Below, in pieces: positions 1 to 7,562 of a stretch of 64,000 nt of DNA. This stretch comes from Bacteroidales bacterium UBA1184 (lineage in GTDB: Bacteria; Bacteroidota; Bacteroidia; Bacteroidales; ML635J-15), in the NCBI GenBank assembly GCA_002310235.1, contig DBYO01000049.1:21188-85187 (forward strand), written 5' to 3'. Each line of letters starts with the position of its first letter. The stretch's first letter is position 1. The translations under genes and the position numbers were made by a program. The notes under the pieces were generated by a model. It did not search any database, was not told the DNA's origin, and saw only the letters and a list, made by a program, of their open reading frames with translations.

Positions 1-515
1 GTCGGCAATAAGACGAGCATAAGAATTGCCACAAGGTCCTGAATGATAAGTACGACCAGTGAAATGTCGGCAAATTTTTCGCCTTTCAGTTTCAGGTCCT
101 CAAATGCCTTGATTACGATTGTGGTAGATGACATCGACAGCATACCGCCAAGGAAGATGCATTCTATTATGCTCCAGTTGAGCAGATAACCGGTCAGTGT
201 TCCGATGCTGAAAGTCAGCAGGATTTCGCAGCCTGCCGTTATGAATGCCGTGCTTCCTACCGAAAATAGTTTCTTAAAGCTGAATTCTAGTCCCAAGGCA
301 AAAAGCAGGAAGATGATACCGATTTCTGACCATTCCGAAACGCTTGCTTCTTCGATTACGGTCGGGAAGAAGTCGAAATGCGGGCCAACGAGGAATCCAG
401 CGACAATGTATCCAAGCACTAGCGGTTGCTTCAGTTTCTTGAATATCAATGTCATCACTCCTGCCGATATGAGTATCAGCGCGAGGTCGTTGACAAGGTG
501 CAGTTCTTCTTCCAT
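1..515 (-). CDS. KefB-type monovalent cation:proton antiporter, N-terminal part (cut by window edge)
   Basis: Reading the minus strand from the ATG at 513-515 gives 171 residues without a stop, running off the left edge. The protein is very hydrophobic, with about five membrane segments. It carries the conserved start of CPA2 antiporters: KQPLVLGYIVAGFLVGPH, then EIGIIFLLFALGLEFS, and SMSSTTIVIKAFEDL further on. Family knowledge: these inner-membrane proteins exchange K+ or Na+ for H+; the regulatory TrkA part would lie beyond the edge. It lies downstream of folD on the same strand, 99 bases away. The family is clear, the ion specificity is not. Confidence 0.88.
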   Translation of the reverse strand, partial: MEEELHLVNDLALILISAGVMTLIFKKLKQPLVLGYIVAGFLVGPHFDFFPTVIEEASVSEWSEIGIIFLLFALGLEFSFKKLFSVGSTAFITAGCEILLTFSIGTLTGYLLNWSIIECIFLGGMLSMSSTTIVIKAFEDLKLKGEKFADISLVVLIIQDLVAILMLVLLP

Positions 516-550
516 AGTTTGTATTGTGGTTCGTAGTCTTATCGGAAGCT

Positions 551-590
551 ATGATTTTCCGATTATGCAAAGCGGAATCGTGAAAATCAT
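551..590. repeat. Intergenic inverted repeat between folD and the antiporter
   Basis: ATGATTTTC-CGATT (551-564) pairs with AATCGTGAAAATCAT (576-590), giving about 14 base pairs with one bulged base and an 11-base loop. No T-run follows on the minus strand, so it may be an RNA-processing or attenuation hairpin rather than a simple terminator. Confidence 0.45.
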
Positions 591-614
591 GCTGTCCGTG
601 ATCTCCTTTGTTTT

Positions 615-1484
615 TTAGAAAGTCTTTTCCGCAGCCTTCAAAGTATTCAGCAGCAGCGAAAGTCGTGTCATAGGACCAACACCACCGGGAACTGGCGTGA
701 TGTACGAGCACTTGTCGGCAACGTTCTTGAAATCTACATCGCCGGTGAGCTTGAATCCGCTCTTCGTTTCGGTGGATGGCATGCGGGTTGTGCCGACGTC
801 GATTACAACAGCACCTTCCTTTACCATGTCAGCGGTAACGAAGTTGGGTTTGCCCATTGCTGAGATGAGAATGTCGGCGTTGGCGCAGATTTCCTTCATG
901 TTCTTGGTTGCGCTATGGCAAACTGTCACGGTGCAGTTCATTTCCTTCTGCGACATGAGTATGCTGAGCGGACGTCCAACGATGTTGCTGCGGCCAATTA
1001 CAACGCAGTTCTTTCCGCTGGTCTCGATGCCCGAACGCTTGAGCAGCAATGTGATGCCCATCGGGGTTGCCGATACGAACGATGGCAGACCGATTGTCAT
1101 CTTGCCGACATTTGTCGGATGGAAACCGTCAACGTCCTTTTCGGGATTTATGGCTTCGATGACTTTCTGCTCGTTGATGTGCTTTGGCAGAGGAAGCTGC
1201 ACGATAAAACCGGTCACGCTAGCATCGTTGTTGAGCTTTTCGATGGTTGCCAATAGTTCCTTTTCGGTAACGTCATCCTCGAAGCGGATAAGGTCGGAGA
1301 TGAATCCAACTTCCTGACAATCTTTCATCTTGAAGCTAACATACGATTCGCTTCCGCCGTCGTGTCCGACGAGAATAGCGGTAAGTTTTGGCGTTTTGCC
1401 AGTCTTTTCAATAAGTTTCTTGGTAGATTCGGCGATTTCAGCCTTTATTTCCTTTGCAATTTTGTTTCCGTCAATAAGTTGCAT
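615..1484 (-). CDS. folD: Bifunctional methylenetetrahydrofolate dehydrogenase / methenyltetrahydrofolate cyclohydrolase
   Basis: FolD oxidises 5,10-methylene-THF to methenyl-THF and hydrolyses it to 10-formyl-THF in the cytoplasm, feeding purine and formyl-Met synthesis. The 289 residues match the usual length. Seen: the YVSFKMK motif (Y48, K52, K54, the catalytic tyrosine/lysine region), QLPLPKHI, PEKDVDGFHP, the dinucleotide-binding VVIGRSNIVGRP, and the C-terminal PGGVGPMTRLSLL. The ATG at 1484 is preferred over an upstream TTG at 1511, because the likely -7 box TAACTTTG (1509-1516) overlaps that TTG. The antiporter fragment follows downstream on the same strand. Confidence 0.96.
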   Translation of the reverse strand: MQLIDGNKIAKEIKAEIAESTKKLIEKTGKTPKLTAILVGHDGGSESYVSFKMKDCQEVGFISDLIRFEDDVTEKELLATIEKLNNDASVTGFIVQLPLPKHINEQKVIEAINPEKDVDGFHPTNVGKMTIGLPSFVSATPMGITLLLKRSGIETSGKNCVVIGRSNIVGRPLSILMSQKEMNCTVTVCHSATKNMKEICANADILISAMGKPNFVTADMVKEGAVVIDVGTTRMPSTETKSGFKLTGDVDFKNVADKCSYITPVPGGVGPMTRLSLLLNTLKAAEKTF

Positions 1485-1508
1485 ATCTTTCTGTTTTTTT
1501 TGAATACG

Positions 1509-1516
1509 CAAAGTTA
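1509..1516 (-). promoter_or_regulatory. Bacteroidota -7 box for folD
   Basis: TAACTTTG on the minus strand matches the TAnnTTTG consensus and lies 25 bases upstream of the folD ATG. It excludes the upstream TTG as a start. Confidence 0.6.
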
Positions 1517-1589
1517 ATGTATAATTGCTAGATGTGGAAATGAAGAAGGCAATTTTTTTGCTATTTTTATTTAGTGATAGGAATATGGT

Positions 1590-1597
1590 TATATTTG
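1590..1597 (+). promoter_or_regulatory. Bacteroidota -7 box for the first lipoprotein
   Basis: TATATTTG, 31 bases upstream of the ATG at 1629. Confidence 0.6.
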
Positions 1598-1628
1598 CAG
1601 AGTTTAATTTTATAAAATGTATTTAAAT

Positions 1629-2078
1629 ATGAAGAAAAGTATTTTCGTAATTTTATCGTGTGCTTTGTCGCTTGTATTGGTTCTTGGTTCATGCAAGTCG
1701 AATACAGAAACTAAGGAAGGTGAAGCAAAAGCTGAATGCACCAAGGAAATTAAGACCTTGGACGAAGCTGTAGATGCAATGGAAAAGTATTGCAAGGAAG
1801 GCAACAAGGAAGCAGTTTTGGCTACATGTGAAACAATGATGAGACTTACTTTCGATGCTACACTCGAATGCATGAAGTCTGGCAAGGATCCCGACAGTTT
1901 GTTCTCAGAGGAACAGAACAAGAGGATGGAAGCTCTTGAAGGCAACTGTGAATGTGTTTCTTCCGAAGAGATGGAAGCAATATCGAAGAAGGTCCAGGCT
2001 GAATACGAACCTAAGATTGAGGCTGCCATTAATGAAATGATTGGTGCTGCAGGCGAAATGAACGAGGCTTCGGAATAG
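1629..2078 (+). CDS. Small lipoprotein, tandem paralog 1
   Basis: Product unknown. The N-terminus is a lipoprotein signal: MKKS, a hydrophobic stretch, then VLGSC with the lipidated cysteine near residue 22. The mature part is acidic, lysine-rich and probably all-helical (EIKTLDEAVDAMEKYCKEGN, KSGKDPDSLFSEEQNKR). The ATG at 1629 is chosen over one at 1617 because it starts a proper signal peptide. The protein at 2258-2632 is a clear paralog, sharing EIKTLD-A-DA-EKYCKEGNK-AVL and SGKDPDS-FSEEQNKR. Each copy has its own promoter and is followed by a related hairpin, so the pair looks like a recent duplication including the 3' region. Confidence 0.85.
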   Translation: MKKSIFVILSCALSLVLVLGSCKSNTETKEGEAKAECTKEIKTLDEAVDAMEKYCKEGNKEAVLATCETMMRLTFDATLECMKSGKDPDSLFSEEQNKRMEALEGNCECVSSEEMEAISKKVQAEYEPKIEAAINEMIGAAGEMNEASE

Positions 2079-2095
2079 TATCGGCGCACTAAGGT

Positions 2096-2176
2096 AAAAA
2101 AACGGCAACTGCCATCCTGAACCCGAATTTAATTCGGGAAGACCTTTTGTTTTTTTAGGATAAGTTGCTGTTTTTT
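2096..2176 (+). terminator. Long hairpin element after lipoprotein 1
   Basis: Outer arms AAAAAACGGCAACT (from 2097) and AGTTGCTGTTTTTT (2163-2176) pair, then ATCCTGA with TTAGGAT, enclosing a perfect inner hairpin CCCGAATT-T-AATTCGGG (2123-2139). It is U-rich at the end and probably works as a terminator. It resembles the element after the second paralog (2674-2725). Confidence 0.6.
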
Positions 2177-2217
2177 ATTTTTTTTGCTCATTTATAATTC
2201 AGTTTCAAAAAAATTAT

Positions 2218-2225
2218 TATATTTG
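2218..2225 (+). promoter_or_regulatory. Bacteroidota -7 box for the second lipoprotein
   Basis: TATATTTG, 32 bases upstream of the ATG at 2258, at the same offset as for paralog 1. Confidence 0.6.
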
Positions 2226-2257
2226 CGTTTGTATATTCTAGGGGAAACGTTTAACGA

Positions 2258-2632
2258 ATGAAAGAGGATGTTTTTGTAATTATATCTTGCGTTTTGTTGC
2301 TTGTATTGGGTCTCGGTTCGTGTAAGTCTAATTCTGAGTCGAAGGATGATAGAATGTATAGCGAACGTGTCAAAGAAATCAAGACATTGGATGATGCTAT
2401 TGATGCGTTGGAAAAATATTGCAAGGAGGGGAACAAGAAAGCAGTCCTGGATACTTACGAAAAAATGACACGAATCGCATTGGATGCTGCTGTTGAGGGC
2501 ATGAAATCAGGCAAGGATCCCGACAGTGTATTCTCTGAAGAACAGAACAAGAGGTTGGAGACGCTAGATTGCGATTGCGTTTCCGAAGAAGAACTTGCTA
2601 AAATTGTAAATTGGGTTCAGGCAGAATACTAG
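2258..2632 (+). CDS. Small lipoprotein, tandem paralog 2
   Basis: 124 residues, function unknown. It has a lipoprotein signal (LVLGLGSCKS, cysteine about residue 22) and a helical acidic mature domain. It matches paralog 1 along nearly its whole length (EIKTLDDAIDALEKYCKEGN, KSGKDPDSVFSEEQNKR, CDCVSEEEL) but stops about 25 residues earlier, after WVQAEY, where paralog 1 continues with a helical tail. The truncated C-terminus could be a decayed or specialised copy. The second residue pair KE instead of KK is unusual but still gives a charged n-region. Confidence 0.82.
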   Translation: MKEDVFVIISCVLLLVLGLGSCKSNSESKDDRMYSERVKEIKTLDDAIDALEKYCKEGNKKAVLDTYEKMTRIALDAAVEGMKSGKDPDSVFSEEQNKRLETLDCDCVSEEELAKIVNWVQAEY

Positions 2633-2673
2633 CCTGGAGTTGTTATAGTAGTTTCATTATACATTATTGCAAT

Positions 2674-2725
2674 AAAAAACGTAACCGTCATTCTGAACTT
2701 GTTTCAGAATCTGTTGCCGTTTTTT
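2674..2725. terminator. Dispersed-type hairpin repeat after lipoprotein 2
   Basis: ATTCTGAA (2690-2697) pairs with TTCAGAAT (2703-2710) around loop CTTGT. Flanking AAAAAACG (2674-2681) pairs with CGTTTTTT (2718-2725). The core GTCATTCTGAACTTGTTTC translates as the well-known spurious peptide RHSELVSES, which I recall from intergenic repeats in many bacterial genomes. It can terminate both the lipoprotein and the convergent VWA gene. Confidence 0.65.
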
Positions 2726-2745
2726 CACCTTTTCTTTTTTCCTCT

Positions 2746-4131
2746 CTAAAACTCTATCCAGCAGACTTTTCCTGTCTTTTTCATCCAGTCCTTGTGCTCG
2801 TTGTATTCTTCTTCACCCTGACAAATCCATAAAACTTTGGTGCGCATAGGAAAATCGACTCTCGGTGCAGGGGCGTAGCCGTCGGTGAGAATTATAAGCC
2901 CATCGTACTGACGGTGTTCGCGGATGTAGTCGAAGATAGGCTGGAAACTGGTTCCGCCACGGCCGGTGACTTTTATCTCTTTCGTTGCTTTCTTGAAAGT
3001 TTCCAGTTCCTTGAGCTCTGTGTCGAACTGAATTGTGTCGATAGTTTCGATGCCGTACTTGAAGAAGCGGGCAATAACTGAGTAGAACGCCTGCAAGGTC
3101 TTGCTCGTTACCGAGCCGCTGACATCCACGGCAACAAGCAATTTTGATGCTAATTCGTAGATGCTTCCCATCTGGTCGAATCCGCTGCGACGGTTGGGAC
3201 GCATTCGCGTTAAGTGCCTGTGGCTCGACAGTATGCTTGTGTGGAAACTCGACAGCACTTTGCGGTAGTCGAGCCTTACTATCAGCGAAGCTTTTATCTG
3301 CTCGACCATATCGCCCGGGATGCTACCCCAGTTGGTTGTGCTTGTGATTATCTCGTTGATTTCCTGTTGTTTCAGTTCGTCTTCTTCCCAAAGTGCCGAA
3401 TGGTCGCGGGCAGAGTCCAACTGCTGCTGCGTGAAACCGTTTTGATTTTTGCTTTCTTCTAGTCCGTTGCCAAACTCGTTTTGCGAGACGTCGCCTACTG
3501 AGGCTTCGTTGTCGCCATTGTCGGCACCTTCGCCATTCTGATTGCCTTCGCCGCTGCCACCATCGGAATTGTCATTTTCGCCATTGTTGGAATTGCCGTC
3601 GCCATCATTTCCATCGCCTTCGTTGCTGTTTCCGCCATCGTTGTTTTCGTCTTCACTTTCGTCCTGATTGTCACCGTTGGTCTTGTCGTCGCTGTCGTCT
3701 TCACTTTTTTCGGGCGTAGCGGAAGATTGACGAAGAATTTCGTTCAGTTTGTCCACGTACCACTCAAAGCATTCTCCAGCAGGAAGTTGAAAGTTGTCGG
3801 CGGAAATGAAATGCAAGGTCTTGAACTTGTAGTGTTGTCCCAAAACCATATCGCTGCCGAACGAAAGCGCTTCGGGAAGCGAATTTTCAGGCTGGCGTTC
3901 GTAGGGGTGCTTCAGGAAAAGGCGAATCATTTCGGAACGTAAGGCTTCTTCGAGTTCTGCATCGGTGAAAGTTTCCATTATGTTGGGGTTGTATTCCACC
4001 ATTCCCTGTCCGCAACGGATGGGACAGTCCATCAGCACATTTGTCGCAAGCTGGTGGGTGCAGTAAATCGAGAACAGCGCAGGCTCGACAAGGAACCACC
4101 GTTCGCTTATCTTCCGAATCCGCTCTTCCAT
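2746..4131 (-). CDS. VWA-domain protein with degenerate metallopeptidase-like N-domain (DUF2201 type)
   Basis: 461 residues, cytoplasmic by appearance. Residues 1-130 resemble the putative metallopeptidase domain of DUF2201 proteins (VEYNPNIMETFTDAELEEAL, then LKHPYERQP). At the place of the zinc motif HExxH stands SEMIR, so the metal site seems lost. Residues about 140-225 are a low-complexity Asp/Asn/Gly/Glu linker. The C-terminal third is a von Willebrand A domain with an intact MIDAS start DVSGS near residue 334, GGTSFQPIF and ILTDGYAP. It starts 2 bases after the stop of the MoxR-like ATPase, the standard partner of such VWA proteins. Inferred role: metal-dependent adaptor for the ATPase. 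Substrate unknown. Confidence 0.85.
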   Translation of the reverse strand: MEERIRKISERWFLVEPALFSIYCTHQLATNVLMDCPIRCGQGMVEYNPNIMETFTDAELEEALRSEMIRLFLKHPYERQPENSLPEALSFGSDMVLGQHYKFKTLHFISADNFQLPAGECFEWYVDKLNEILRQSSATPEKSEDDSDDKTNGDNQDESEDENNDGGNSNEGDGNDGDGNSNNGENDNSDGGSGEGNQNGEGADNGDNEASVGDVSQNEFGNGLEESKNQNGFTQQQLDSARDHSALWEEDELKQQEINEIITSTTNWGSIPGDMVEQIKASLIVRLDYRKVLSSFHTSILSSHRHLTRMRPNRRSGFDQMGSIYELASKLLVAVDVSGSVTSKTLQAFYSVIARFFKYGIETIDTIQFDTELKELETFKKATKEIKVTGRGGTSFQPIFDYIREHRQYDGLIILTDGYAPAPRVDFPMRTKVLWICQGEEEYNEHKDWMKKTGKVCWIEF

Positions 4132-4133
4132 GT

Positions 4134-5204
4134 TTACAGGTTTTTGATGAAGCTGGTCATCTGCGTGTATAGTTCAGGAGCTTCGGTAAGTATGAAGACA
4201 ATAGCCTGTGTGTAAGTGCCTTTCTCGTAAATTGACACGAAATGGGCGAACTCTTCCTTTTTCTTCGGCGATTGCAGGCCTTTGACATACAAGGCAAGGT
4301 TCTGTGCGATCGTCGGCTTGTCGTCGTCGGAAAATTCCTGGGTTTCGAGGAAGCGGAAGATTGATTCGTTTGCGACGGCTGTTTCGTGAAGCATATACTT
4401 GTCAATTTTTGCCTTGTGCTTTTCGTAGTTCATCAGGATTTCCTTTGCGCTGAGGATTCTGTTCTGCGAAATTGAACTCATGAACGCCGTAGTTGCCTGA
4501 GCACCGACGATTCCTGAAATTATTTTCTTGTGTATGGCTTTTAGTTCTGGGCAATCCTTTATGCAGTCGGAAACTTTTTTCCACGCGCGGCGGTCTGGAC
4601 TTTTGTCGAGGCCGGTTTCATCGGCAGCCTTGTCGCAGGTGTCGAGGAAACGCGGATTTTCCTGAATGAAGGTTATCACACGTTCGTCAACTTTTTGTTC
4701 TGCTGCCCATAACAGCCATTCGGCAACGGTAGGACGGAAGTTGTAGATGTTGAATCGCGACACAAGAGCTGGGTCGAGGTCGGTGAGCTGATATTCTTCG
4801 CCTTCGTTAACTGCCGATACCAGGCGGCTGCCTTCGGGAAGGCTTCTGCCTGCCAGTTTGCGGTTCAATGCCAAGTCCATGATTGTCTGAAGCACTTCGG
4901 GACGGGCGCGGTTCAGTTCGTCGAGGAAAAGCACTACAGGCTTGCCGTCGGTCGGAAACCAGTAGGGGGGCATAAACATTGTCTTGCCAGTGCTTTCGTC
5001 AAGACGCGGAAGACCAATCAGGTCGCCTGGGTCGCTCATCTGTCCGAGGAAAAGTGCGGTAACCTTCATTCCTTTATTCTCGAAAAATTCGGTAAGAATT
5101 TCTGACTTGCCAATTCCGTGTTTTCCGACGAGCATAATGTTTTGCTTGTCGGGTGTTGTCTCGAGTATTTCTTTCAGTTCCTTGGTGTTAACGTTTGTTG
5201 CCAT
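4134..5204 (-). CDS. MoxR-type AAA+ ATPase
   Basis: 356 residues. Walker A GKHGIGKS at 27-34, Walker B LFLDE at 91-95, sensor-1 asparagine at about 132 (SAVNEG) and an arginine finger candidate in DPALVSRF near 149. Family knowledge: MoxR ATPases act as hexameric chaperones that remodel or mature protein complexes together with VWA-domain partners. The VWA gene follows after 2 bases, so the two surely form one transcription unit. Neighbouring genes upstream on the same strand encode the unknown four-copy family (6077-9708), a possible client or module. A -7 box lies at 5233-5240. Confidence 0.92.
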   Translation of the reverse strand: MATNVNTKELKEILETTPDKQNIMLVGKHGIGKSEILTEFFENKGMKVTALFLGQMSDPGDLIGLPRLDESTGKTMFMPPYWFPTDGKPVVLFLDELNRARPEVLQTIMDLALNRKLAGRSLPEGSRLVSAVNEGEEYQLTDLDPALVSRFNIYNFRPTVAEWLLWAAEQKVDERVITFIQENPRFLDTCDKAADETGLDKSPDRRAWKKVSDCIKDCPELKAIHKKIISGIVGAQATTAFMSSISQNRILSAKEILMNYEKHKAKIDKYMLHETAVANESIFRFLETQEFSDDDKPTIAQNLALYVKGLQSPKKKEEFAHFVSIYEKGTYTQAIVFILTEAPELYTQMTSFIKNL

Positions 5205-5232
5205 CGCGTATGCCTTTCAATTTTTCGGTTTG

Positions 5233-5240
5233 CAAAGATA
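5233..5240 (-). promoter_or_regulatory. Bacteroidota -7 box for the MoxR/VWA operon
   Basis: TATCTTTG on the minus strand, 28 bases upstream of the MoxR ATG. Confidence 0.6.
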
Positions 5241-5381
5241 GTCCATCAGACGCACTTTGCGAACATTGTTTTTATAATTTTCGGAACAAAGATATGGATT
5301 ATGTGCGACAAAATCTGTCGTAAGTGTATTTGCGTCATTGAACGTTGAACATTTGAACATTGGCCCCCGATGTTACAATAT

Positions 5382-6080
5382 TCAAATTTTCAAATCTTCA
5401 AATTTATATTTGTATTCCCTTTCCTTCCATTCTACTATCATTCCCGATGCATTGTAGCACTTCATGCTTGTCCAGTTGCCTATATGGTCGTACTCGTATT
5501 CGAATGTCAGTTCGTACTTCGTTGATGAATTGTAACCTCCATTTCGTGTGCTTGAGATGTTGTCGCCGTTGACTTCGATTTGCGAAATGTAGTTGCTGAC
5601 TTTCAGTATGTTTCCTTGTTTGTCGTACTTGAATATTGCGGTACGGCCTTCCTGTCGGCGGCAGCCGCGACATGGATAGAATTTCGCCGATGTGGGCTGG
5701 TGTATGCTCTGTTTGTAGGTGCAGACGAATTTGGCATCGGTGCGCTCGATTGTAAAGCTGCGTTTGCGTTCGTTGATGGTAATTCTGCCTGTCGGCTGAT
5801 AGACTATGGTAGTAGCCTGGTGGCTGGTGTTGTAGTCGTAGGTAAGGTCGTTGGTGGGAGCATTGGTAAGGTTGCCGTTGCTGTCGAAATGAAATGTTGT
5901 GCTGTGTGTGCACTCGCCTTTCGAGTAACCGTTGCTCGAATAGTCAATCTTGTACTTCTTTTCGGTATATGATTCTACATTTCCCTTAATGTTGCGACGG
6001 CTTCTGTCGTCAGTCTGGGCAAACGATGATGCTACGGATATAAGTAGCAGAAATGCGACTATGGCAATTGCGGTTCTCAT
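5382..6080 (-). CDS. Exported protein with YD/RHS-like repeats
   Basis: 232 residues with a cleavable signal peptide (hydrophobic 3-18, SVASSFAQ). The mature part contains tyrosine/aspartate-rich strands typical of YD/RHS-like repeat proteins: FHFDSNGNL, LTYDYN, AIFKYDKQGNILKV and FEYEYDHIGNWTSMK. Cysteines occur in a small cluster, CRGCRR. It overlaps the preceding family member (6077-6811) by the 4-base ATGA arrangement, so they are translationally coupled. The function is unknown; proteins like this are common as secreted proteins in Bacteroidales. Location: periplasm or cell surface. Confidence 0.75.
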   Translation of the reverse strand: MRTAIAIVAFLLLISVASSFAQTDDRSRRNIKGNVESYTEKKYKIDYSSNGYSKGECTHSTTFHFDSNGNLTNAPTNDLTYDYNTSHQATTIVYQPTGRITINERKRSFTIERTDAKFVCTYKQSIHQPTSAKFYPCRGCRRQEGRTAIFKYDKQGNILKVSNYISQIEVNGDNISSTRNGGYNSSTKYELTFEYEYDHIGNWTSMKCYNASGMIVEWKEREYKYKFEDLKI

Positions 6081-6811
6081 ATCGTTTCCCAGTCATCGCG
6101 AGTGTTGTCGGTTACAATCACCGATGATGGCAATTGCTTTAATAATTCGATAGTGTGCCTTATTGTTTCGGGCAGAGAGGCTATGATTTCCGTAACCTTG
6201 TCATGGGGAATTGCGATTGTAATCTGTCGTTTGCCTTCAATCAGTAGCGACAGTTTCGATTCTTCGGCAAGGTGTTCGATATGGAATGGCAAGTTGCTCC
6301 TTTTCAGTTTGTTGCGCACCACTGCATCGATTGAAAGTATTGAAATGTCGATATTTTTGGTCTGCTTGCTGATTTCAACGAATATTTCGTTCCATTCCTG
6401 TTCCCACTGCGGATATTGCCGGTCTACCTCGATGAAAATCCGTGCTATGGCGTTTTCTTCGTTGCGTGTGACGTCGAAGAGGTTGTTTCCGAGGCAGAAG
6501 CCGATTTTCACACCGAGCCTATATGCTTCCGACTTTTTGATTGTAATGTTTATATTGTTCATTCTGATGGCAATATCACCGTCTTTTTCGCTAATGTTTT
6601 CGGCCGGTACGCCCAGTTCCACGAGATGTTCTACAAGTAAGTCGATGCTGATATCCTTGCGTTTCCATATCGAGTGGTAGATCATTTCTCCGACCTTCTC
6701 GCTGATATAGTCGTCCTTGCCGCGTTCCACTATCGGTGCGTAGTCGTAACCGTGAGCAATGCATTCGCTGATGCGGTCGGAGAGGATGGCTATGTATTCT
6801 TGTGGTGTCAT
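6077..6811 (-). CDS. Unrecognised ~240-residue family, member A
   Basis: 244 residues, no signal peptide, no known motif recognised. It shares an architecture with the proteins at 7563, 8276 and 9016. The order is an N-terminal helix pair (ILSDRISECIAHGYD), a block LLVEHLVELGVPAENI, beta strands, a W-rich helix (YPQWEQEWNEI), and a second block with a similar pattern (SIDAVVRNKLKRSNLPFHIE, then IASLPETIRHTIELL). The two halves look like an internal duplication: helix, G/N turn, beta hairpin, helix. It is translationally coupled to the YD-like exported protein and lies just upstream of the MoxR/VWA pair. No function can be given. Confidence 0.75.
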   Translation of the reverse strand: MTPQEYIAILSDRISECIAHGYDYAPIVERGKDDYISEKVGEMIYHSIWKRKDISIDLLVEHLVELGVPAENISEKDGDIAIRMNNINITIKKSEAYRLGVKIGFCLGNNLFDVTRNEENAIARIFIEVDRQYPQWEQEWNEIFVEISKQTKNIDISILSIDAVVRNKLKRSNLPFHIEHLAEESKLSLLIEGKRQITIAIPHDKVTEIIASLPETIRHTIELLKQLPSSVIVTDNTRDDWETI

Positions 6812-6862
6812 TATTGTATGGTAGGTCGACTATCAGTTTCTGTAATATTTAGTTTATGGTTG

Positions 6863-6870
6863 CAAATGTA
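6863..6870 (-). promoter_or_regulatory. Bacteroidota -7 box for member A
   Basis: TACATTTG on the minus strand, 51 bases upstream of the ATG at 6811. Confidence 0.5.
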
Positions 6871-6902
6871 CAAGTTTTATGCTAACCGCATGCAAAAAAA
6901 AT

Positions 6903-6924
6903 GGCTGTGTCAGACGGCACAGCC
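6903..6924. terminator. Hairpin GGCTGTG / CACAGCC
   Basis: Perfect 7-bp stem (6903-6909 with 6918-6924), closed further by T-G and C-G pairs. A run of T follows on the minus strand (the A-run at 6894-6901), and GGATTTTT follows on the plus strand. It could stop transcription in both directions and insulate member A from upstream minus-strand transcription. Confidence 0.6.
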
Positions 6925-7093
6925 GGATTTTTACGATGATTTTGTATGCTTTATTAACTTTGGATTTGCAAATTTATTGTCGTCGCAGAGAGCGTGCAAT
7001 CCCCAAAAATGATGAAAACTCAAGGGCTGGATAGCCATAAATAATTATGACCAAGAAAAATTATAATTTTTTGCTGTTAGTTGTCAAAAATAT

Positions 7094-7101
7094 TATTTTT
7101 G
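7094..7101 (+). promoter_or_regulatory. Bacteroidota -7 box facing the small membrane gene
   Basis: TATTTTTG, 145 bases upstream of the ATG at 7246; the long leader contains a possible 31-codon peptide frame. Confidence 0.4.
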
Positions 7102-7245
7102 CCGAAAATTTAATTGATGTTTTATGAAGGGAAAATTTTGTTGTGAAATGCTTATGATGGCTTGTATTTTAGCGAATACACAGGTCGCAAATAAGGGCGT
7201 TTGCGCAGTGAAATTATAAAGTTGATAAAAAGAAAGGGAATAATT

Positions 7246-7557
7246 ATGTACACATTTGTTGGCGCATTTTTATTATGCGTGATAATCTTTACCATTGCAA
7301 TTTTTGTTGCTGCCTACTTTTTTTATAAAAGGGTAAAAGGTGACAGCGGAATAAAGTCTATGATTGTTCTTTCTGTAGTTGGAATTTTCCTTTATATATT
7401 TAGCATGTACTGGATTTTTATCCGCAACTGGGATGGAGACTGGATAAGTTGGTTAGGAACGGTTTCGTACATTGGTGGCTTGGCTTTTATGGTGTATGCA
7501 TTAATAACACATATACGAGCATTGAAAGAATCACAGCAGAAAGAGCGTGCACAATAA
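7246..7557 (+). CDS. Small three-helix membrane protein
   Basis: 103 residues from the ATG at 7246 (MYTFVGAFLL). Three hydrophobic segments: residues about 2-25, 38-57 and 67-85, with basic KRVKGD between the first two and a charged C-tail (LKESQQKERAQ). The frame extends upstream to 7201, but the first hydrophobic residues make 7246 the sensible start. Its function is unknown. It is the only plus-strand gene inside a run of minus-strand paralogs and splits the family into one plus three copies. It ends 5 bases from the stop of the convergent gene at 7563. Confidence 0.7.
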   Translation: MYTFVGAFLLCVIIFTIAIFVAAYFFYKRVKGDSGIKSMIVLSVVGIFLYIFSMYWIFIRNWDGDWISWLGTVSYIGGLAFMVYALITHIRALKESQQKERAQ

Positions 7558-7562
7558 TAGAG

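Larger units (their letters stand above)
6812..7245. other. Intergenic region of 434 bases between divergent genes
   Basis: It holds the -7 box for member A (6863-6870), a strong hairpin (6903-6924), a -7 box TATTTTTG facing right (7094-7101), and an open frame of 31 codons at 7124-7219 that I do not consider proven. Nothing else recognisable was seen. Confidence 0.5.

Noticed and set aside
205..618. Plus-strand open frame of 137 codons
   Set aside because: It is the complement of the KefB-type antiporter, whose minus-strand reading has strong family motifs.
697..1317. Plus-strand frame of 206 codons across folD
   Set aside because: Shadow of folD; no motif, no promoter, serine/phenylalanine composition typical of antisense reading.
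2611..2832. Plus-strand frame containing RHSELVSESV
   Set aside because: Translation of the dispersed hairpin repeat and of the VWA gene's antisense strand, not a gene.
2746..5204. Anti-phage defence system based on MoxR/VWA
   Set aside because: Some defence islands hold such pairs, but here no nuclease, toxin, integrase or other defence gene is near; the evidence is not enough.
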